Assembly (NCBI RefSeq): GCF_025558165.1 | Contig: NZ_LAMZ01000001.1 | Span: 372,001 to 436,000 of the forward strand | From: Candidatus Pelagibacter ubique HIMB140 | GTDB lineage: Bacteria > Pseudomonadota > Alphaproteobacteria > Pelagibacterales > Pelagibacteraceae | Reading direction: 5' to 3' | DNA: 64,000 nt | In this document: positions 60,107 through 64,000 of the stretch, piece after piece | Layout of the letters: the number at the start of each line of letters is the position of its first letter | Numbering within the stretch: the first letter of the stretch is position 1 | The notes under the pieces: generated by a model | Told to the model about the DNA's origin: nothing | Databases searched by the model: none | The model's input: only the letters and a program-made list of their open reading frames with translations | Made by a program: the position numbers and the translations under genes

Positions 60107-61099
60107 ATGAATATTCTCAAAGATAGTTTTGGGCGGAGGTTTCCATACATAAGATTGTCAATATCTGATGTGTGTAATTTTAAATGTGGCTACTGTTTAC
60201 CTAATGGTTATAAAATTGATAAAAGTGATAACAGAACCTTTATCACTAAAGAAGAAATTGGAAGACTTGCAAAAGCTTTATCAGAATTAGGTGTATCTAA
60301 AATAAGATTAACTGGAGGAGAACCTACAGTTAGAAAAGATTTTTTGGATATAATTAAAATAATTAAAAAAAATTCAGGTATTAAAAAAACTGTAATTACT
60401 ACTAATGGATATCACTTAAATAGAATTGCAGATGATTTAAATAAGAGTGGTCTTGATGGTATAAATATAAGTATTGATAGTCTTGATCCAAAGACTTTTA
60501 GAAAAATTACTGGACATGATAGATTAAATGAAATTTTAGAAGGAATTAAAAAATTACAAAAACTAAATTTTAAAAATATTAAAGTTAATGCAGTCCTTCT
60601 TAAAGGCGTTAATGATAAAGAAGAAGATTTTAAAAGTTGGGCTAATTTTATAAAAAATAATCAAATTGAATTTAGATATATAGAATTAATGCAAACTGGA
60701 GATAATTTAGATTATTTTAATCAGTATCATGTGTCTGCAAATAAATTTACAGATTATTTAAATAATAATAATTGGGTGATTCAAACATTTGGTAAAGATG
60801 CTGGTCCTTCCAAGAATTATATAAATCCTGAATACAAAGGAAAATTTGGTGTTATTGCACCCTATTCAAAAGATTTTTGCAAGAGTTGTAACAGACTAAG
60901 AATAACTGCCAAAGGTGATTTAAGATTGTGTTTATTTGGAAATACTGGAATAAATATTAGACACTTGATGCAAAGAGATGACCAAACTGAAGAACTGAAA
61001 GATTTAATTTTGAAACAATTAAATTATAAAAAAGAATCTCACTATCTTGAAATAGGAGAAACAGGATTAACAAAAAATCTATCAACAACAGGTGGATAA
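60107..61099 (+). CDS. moaA: GTP 3',8-cyclase, molybdopterin biosynthesis
   Basis: A 330-residue radical SAM enzyme that makes 3',8-cyclo-GTP from GTP. CNFKCGYCLPNGY near residue 24 is the radical-SAM CxxxCxxC cluster, IRLTGGEPTVRKDFLDI near residue 65 is the SAM site, and the second cluster is in FCKSCNRLRITAKGDLRLCL near residue 256 (CxxC...C). The protein ends ...STTGG, the MoaA C-terminal GG needed for activity. It heads moaA-moaC-moaD-moaE and reads divergently from the PhyH gene. Confidence 0.97.
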   Translation: MNILKDSFGRRFPYIRLSISDVCNFKCGYCLPNGYKIDKSDNRTFITKEEIGRLAKALSELGVSKIRLTGGEPTVRKDFLDIIKIIKKNSGIKKTVITTNGYHLNRIADDLNKSGLDGINISIDSLDPKTFRKITGHDRLNEILEGIKKLQKLNFKNIKVNAVLLKGVNDKEEDFKSWANFIKNNQIEFRYIELMQTGDNLDYFNQYHVSANKFTDYLNNNNWVIQTFGKDAGPSKNYINPEYKGKFGVIAPYSKDFCKSCNRLRITAKGDLRLCLFGNTGINIRHLMQRDDQTEELKDLILKQLNYKKESHYLEIGETGLTKNLSTTGG

Positions 61100-61100
61100 A

Positions 61101-61646
61101 ATGAAAAATTTAAAGATTGTAACTAATAACGATTTAAAAAACTGGGCAAAGGAAATTTTTGAAAAAAATTCATTTAAAATGATTGATGTTTCTGAAAAAA
61201 AGGAAACATTCCGTAGAGCTTTGGCATCAGGAAAAATTTATGTTGGCAAAGAGGTATTCGAACTTATTAAAAATAAAAAGATGCCTAAGGGTGATCCAAT
61301 TACTTTAGCAGAAGTTTCTGCAGTATTAGGTGTTAAAAAAACAAGTGAATTAATACCTTTGTGTCATCCTCTTCCAATAGATCATACGGCTACTAAAATC
61401 ATAATGAATGAAGAAGATAGTTCACTAGAAGTATACTGTGTGGTTTCCGCTTATGCCAAAACAGGTGTGGAGATGGAAGCAATAATGGGTGTAAATGCAG
61501 CTCTGATTACAATTTACGATTTAAGCAAAATTGTAAATCCTCATCTAAAAATAGATAATGTAAAATTATTAATTAAAGAAGGTGGAAAAACTGGATTATG
61601 GAAAAATCCAGATGGACTTCCGAATTTTTTAAAAGATTTTTTCTAA
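61101..61646 (+). CDS. moaC: Cyclic pyranopterin monophosphate synthase
   Basis: A 181-residue MoaC, which makes cPMP from 3',8-cyclo-GTP. ALASGKIYVGKE, ITLAEVSAVLGVKKTSELIP and LCHPLPIDHT (with catalytic residues) are standard, as is AKTGVEMEAIMGVNAALITI near residue 116. ATG 61101 is 1 bp after the moaA stop; an in-frame GTG at 61092 is less likely. The N-terminus (KNLKIVTNNDLKNWAKEIFE) is about 20 residues longer than E. coli MoaC. Confidence 0.96.
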   Translation: MKNLKIVTNNDLKNWAKEIFEKNSFKMIDVSEKKETFRRALASGKIYVGKEVFELIKNKKMPKGDPITLAEVSAVLGVKKTSELIPLCHPLPIDHTATKIIMNEEDSSLEVYCVVSAYAKTGVEMEAIMGVNAALITIYDLSKIVNPHLKIDNVKLLIKEGGKTGLWKNPDGLPNFLKDFF

Positions 61647-61651
61647 AATTT

Positions 61652-61921
61652 ATGAAAGTTAAAATTGAGTTGTTTGGAGCCGCAAGAGATTTTAATGACC
61701 AAAATTTATTAGAACTAGATCTAGGTCAAAAAACAACAATCAAGGATATAAGGAATAAAATAATTCAATATGTAGATCAGAAATTTAATGGAAATGAAAA
61801 TTATATAAAAATCATTAACTCTTCAGCTTTTTGTTCGGAAAAAAATAATATTGTTAGCGACAATTATAAAATCACAAATAATGAAAAAATTGGTATCATA
61901 CCTCCAATTGGAGGAGGTTAA
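61652..61921 (+). CDS. moaD: Molybdopterin synthase small subunit
   Basis: An 89-residue ubiquitin-like sulfur carrier. The start KVKIELFGAARDF and C-terminal IIPPIGGG match MoaD; the Gly-Gly end is thiocarboxylated and donates sulfur to cPMP. ATG 61652 follows the moaC stop by 5 bp; a longer frame from 61598 overlaps moaC and is rejected. Its stop overlaps the moaE start (TAATG). Confidence 0.93.
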   Translation: MKVKIELFGAARDFNDQNLLELDLGQKTTIKDIRNKIIQYVDQKFNGNENYIKIINSSAFCSEKNNIVSDNYKITNNEKIGIIPPIGGG

Positions 61922-62373
61922 TGCTTCATACTGACATTGTAGATAGTAAAGTTAAAAAATTATCATTAATTGATGCTGAAAAATTTATAACATCCAATGA
62001 TTTTGGAGCATCGCTAATTTTTAGTGGCACAGTTCGTAATCAAAATAATAATAAAAGTGTTTTAGGTATTACATATGACAGTCATGATGCTTTGGTAATA
62101 AAAAGTTTTGAAGAAATTTATAGTGAGGCTGAAGAAAAACTAAACATAAAGAGTAAGAGTGTTTTTATTGAACATGCCAAAGGTTACTTAAACTTAGGCG
62201 AAATTAGTATTATTATAGCAGTTGCGTGCAAGCATAGAGATGAGGCTTATGTACTATCAAGATATATAATTGAAGAAATTAAAAAAAGGTCTCCTATATG
62301 GAAAAAAGAACATTACACAAATAATCAAAGTGATTGGTTAAAAGGAAATCCTATTATTCATGAAAAAAATTAA
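61921..62373 (+). CDS. moaE: Molybdopterin synthase large subunit
   Basis: A 150-residue MoaE, the catalytic subunit that makes molybdopterin from cPMP with Moa[21 protein letters not shown] near residue 31, [20 protein letters not shown] near 51, [20 protein letters not shown] near 80 and [20 protein letters not shown] near 121 are the family regions, the last with the active-site Lys pair. It overlaps moaD by 1 base and the msrP start by 14 bp. Confidence 0.95.
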   Translation: MLHTDIVDSKVKKLSLIDAEKFITSNDFGASLIFSGTVRNQNNNKSVLGITYDSHDALVIKSFEEIYSEAEEKLNIKSKSVFIEHAKGYLNLGEISIIIAVACKHRDEAYVLSRYIIEEIKKRSPIWKKEHYTNNQSDWLKGNPIIHEKN

Positions 62374-63265
62374 ATACTCAGAAATAACACCAGAGAAAAT
62401 TTATAAAAATAGAAGATCTTTTGTTAAATCTCTTGGGTATGGAGCAAGTTCTTTAGCTTTAGCCACAATTCCTTTTGCAAGTCAATCTCAAGCTGATGAT
62501 AGGAATGAACTTACAAGTTTTAAAGATATAACAACTTATAATAATTATTATGAGTTCGGTACTTCAAAGAGTGATCCTTATGTTAATTCACAAAATTTTA
62601 AAACATCACCATGGGCAATAAGTATTGAAGGGGAAGTTGAAAAACCTATTAAACTTTCTATGGAAGAAATAACTGAGACATTTGTCTCAGAAGAAAGAAT
62701 ATACAGATTAAGATGTGTGGAAGGATGGTCAATGGTTATTCCATGGATGGGTTTTTCGCTAAGTAAATTATTGTCAAAAGTAAACCCAACTAGCAAAGCG
62801 AAGTATGTTGAATTTGAAAGTGTTTATGATCCTGAACAAATGAAAGGTCAAAGATATCCAGTTTTGAACTGGCCTTATAAAGAAGGATTAAGAATAGATG
62901 AAGCAATGCATCCTTTAACTACGGTTGTAACAGGCTTGTATGGTAAAAAGCTTCCAAATCAAAATGGAGCGCCTCTGAGAATATTTATCCCTTGGAAGTA
63001 TGGTTTCAAAAGTGCAAAAGCAATTGTTAAGATAAAATTTGTAGAAAAAATGCCGACTTCATCATGGATGTGGGCATCTCCACGAGAATATGGATTTTAC
63101 TCTAATGTTAATCCTAATGTAGATCATCCTAGATGGTCTCAAGCAACAGAAAGAATAATTGGTAAAGATATTTGGGTGCCAAGAGTAAAAACGCTTATGT
63201 TTAATGGTTACGGAGATGAAGTTGCAAATTTATATACAGGGATGGATCTAAAAAAATATTTTTAA
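62360..63265 (+). CDS. msrP: Protein-methionine-sulfoxide reductase catalytic subunit (YedY)
   Basis: A 301-residue periplasmic molybdenum-cofactor enzyme that repairs oxidised methionines. A twin-arginine signal ([20 protein letters not shown]) is near residue 14. [20 protein letters not shown] near residue 113 has the Mo-ligating Cys, and [39 protein letters not shown] and [20 protein letters not shown] are typical MsrP stretches. The enzyme is folded with molybdopterin before Tat export; moaA-C-D-E just upstream supply cofactor. msrQ follows with 1-base overlap. Confidence 0.95.
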   Translation: MKKIKYSEITPEKIYKNRRSFVKSLGYGASSLALATIPFASQSQADDRNELTSFKDITTYNNYYEFGTSKSDPYVNSQNFKTSPWAISIEGEVEKPIKLSMEEITETFVSEERIYRLRCVEGWSMVIPWMGFSLSKLLSKVNPTSKAKYVEFESVYDPEQMKGQRYPVLNWPYKEGLRIDEAMHPLTTVVTGLYGKKLPNQNGAPLRIFIPWKYGFKSAKAIVKIKFVEKMPTSSWMWASPREYGFYSNVNPNVDHPRWSQATERIIGKDIWVPRVKTLMFNGYGDEVANLYTGMDLKKYF

Positions 63266-63849
63266 TGAGAAAATATTTTAAACCAGGTGTATTTATTTTA
63301 AGTACAATTCCTTTTTTATTAATTTTTTACAAAATATACTTCAATAAACTTGGGCCAGAACCTGTAAAAGAAATTACTCATTTTACTGGAGAGTGGACTT
63401 TAATATTTATCTGTCTAACATTAAGTATGACGCCACTTAAAAGGCTAACTAATTTAAATATTTGGATAAGTTTTAGAAGAATGTTGGGATTGTTTGTTTT
63501 TTTTTATGCATCTCTTCATCTCTTTACTTACGTAGGTATAGATTATAGATTTAATTTACAGCCGATAATTGATGATGTTCTGAAAAAAAAATACATCTTT
63601 ATTGGATTTGCAGCATGGGTATTACTACTTCCATTGGCAATTACATCTTCTCAAATGATGATAAAGTTACTCAAAAATAATTGGAAAAAATTACACAGAT
63701 TAATTTACGTAATAGCGATGTTTGGAGCTCTTCATTATATATGGTTATCTAAAACAATTTTTTTTAGACCACTAGTATATTTGGTAATAATACTTGTTTT
63801 ACTTGCTTTAAGAATTAAAATTAAAAATAGGAACGTAAATTATGGATGA
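63265..63849 (+). CDS. msrQ: MsrP heme-binding membrane subunit (YedZ)
   Basis: A 194-residue membrane protein with about five helices, matching MsrQ/YedZ, the b-type heme partner that passes electrons from the quinone pool to MsrP. GPEPVKEITHFTGEWTLIFI near residue 30, FRRMLGLFVFFYASLHLFTY near residue 69 (heme His), KNNWKKLHRLIYVIAMFGAL near residue 134 and HYIWLS near 157 follow the family. ATG 63265 overlaps the msrP stop by one base. Its end overlaps the next start by 8 bp. Confidence 0.95.
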   Translation: MRKYFKPGVFILSTIPFLLIFYKIYFNKLGPEPVKEITHFTGEWTLIFICLTLSMTPLKRLTNLNIWISFRRMLGLFVFFYASLHLFTYVGIDYRFNLQPIIDDVLKKKYIFIGFAAWVLLLPLAITSSQMMIKLLKNNWKKLHRLIYVIAMFGALHYIWLSKTIFFRPLVYLVIILVLLALRIKIKNRNVNYG

Positions 63850-64000
63850 TAATCTAAAAAAAGAAATTCAATCAGCTACACTTGAAAGATTAATGAGACA
63901 TTTAGATGAAAGAAAAGATGTTCAAAACATTGATTTAATGAATTTAGCTGGATTTTGCAGAAATTGTTTGTCTAGATGGTATAGAGAAGAAGCTGAAAAA
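63842..64000 (+). CDS. DUF1244 domain protein, partial (C-terminus outside window)
   Basis: The first 53 codons are present. The translation shows the family segment RHLDERKDVQNIDLMNLAGF followed by CRNCLSRWYREEAE, which is the DUF1244 signature. DUF1244 proteins are short (about 100 aa) and common in alphaproteobacteria and gammaproteobacteria; function is unknown. ATG 63842 lies inside the msrQ end (8-bp overlap), implying coupled translation. Confidence 0.88.
   Translation, partial: MDDNLKKEIQSATLERLMRHLDERKDVQNIDLMNLAGFCRNCLSRWYREEAEK

Noticed and set aside
1..64000. Prophage, transposon, toxin-antitoxin or CRISPR elements
   Set aside because: No integrase, transposase, repeat-spacer array, phage structural gene or recognisable toxin/antitoxin pair was found in either strand.

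Overview
This window looks like part of a streamlined, strongly AT-rich alphaproteobacterial genome, most likely a SAR11-type (Pelagibacterales) marine bacterium. The evidence is the very low GC, many 1-10 bp gene overlaps, a longest gene-free gap of only about 180 bp (18968-19146), a single-gene glyoxylate-bypass locus, and a TPP riboswitch in front of an SSS-family transporter as described for SAR11 thiV. I see no rRNA, tRNA, CRISPR array, insertion sequence, integrase or phage gene. No gene-free stretch exceeds 300 bases.

Layout. 1-11.8 kb is core-like: a partial SDR, a small GNAT-like protein, a RamB/ScfR-type regulator divergent from isocitrate lyase (aceA) across a repeat-rich promoter, a DmdA/GcvT-family methyltransferase, an ABC-2 exporter, a periplasmic thioredoxin-like protein, the riboswitch-controlled transporter, an aldo/keto reductase, three small proteins, and a D-malate/tartrate dehydrogenase. 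11.8-33.98 kb is a mostly minus-strand carbohydrate/organic-acid region. It holds one sugar ABC system with a PhyH dioxygenase, a ROK kinase, SDRs and a mutarotase; a complete TctABC transporter; a PdxA-family dehydrogenase; and a nine-gene cluster of IolD-like ThDP enzyme, two oxidoreductases, ribose-type ABC transporter, FucU-type mutarotase, ribokinase and XylB-like dehydrogenase. 34-43 kb holds an aldehyde dehydrogenase, an HpcH/HpaI aldolase, and an unusual cluster of a PanB-like protein without recognisable PanB metal ligands, a wHTH regulator, a DUF1907 zinc protein, a PanE-like reductase, two Fe(II)/2OG-type oxygenases, a DMT exporter and a hydroxyacid dehydrogenase. 43-50.4 kb holds an oxidoreductase, a di-heme peroxidase, a Sel1 protein, a TRAP transporter and another hydroxyacid dehydrogenase. 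50.4-59.2 kb is a second sugar/inositol locus: iolE and iolG divergent around two identical-architecture palindromes, a third sugar ABC system, a LacI-family regulator, and an SDR, lactonase and aldo/keto reductase. 59.2-64 kb holds a PhyH oxygenase, moaA-C-D-E, msrP-msrQ and a DUF1244 gene.

How it fits together. From 11.8 to 59.2 kb nearly every gene is for uptake (three sugar ABC systems, one TTT, one TRAP) or oxidation of polyols, aldoses and hydroxy/keto acids. The logic appears to be import, mutarotation (GalM, FucU), oxidation to lactone (XylB-like SDRs, AKR), lactone hydrolysis (amidohydrolase), keto-acid aldol cleavage (HpcH/HpaI) and aldehyde oxidation (ALDH). Inositol steps iolG, iolE and iolD are present but split, and iolB, iolC, iolJ and iolA are not in the window. 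No sugar-acid dehydratase is seen either. The moa genes would supply molybdopterin to MsrP. Most substrate assignments are family-level inference. A recurrent regulatory theme is a strong hairpin directly after four of the five binding-protein genes.
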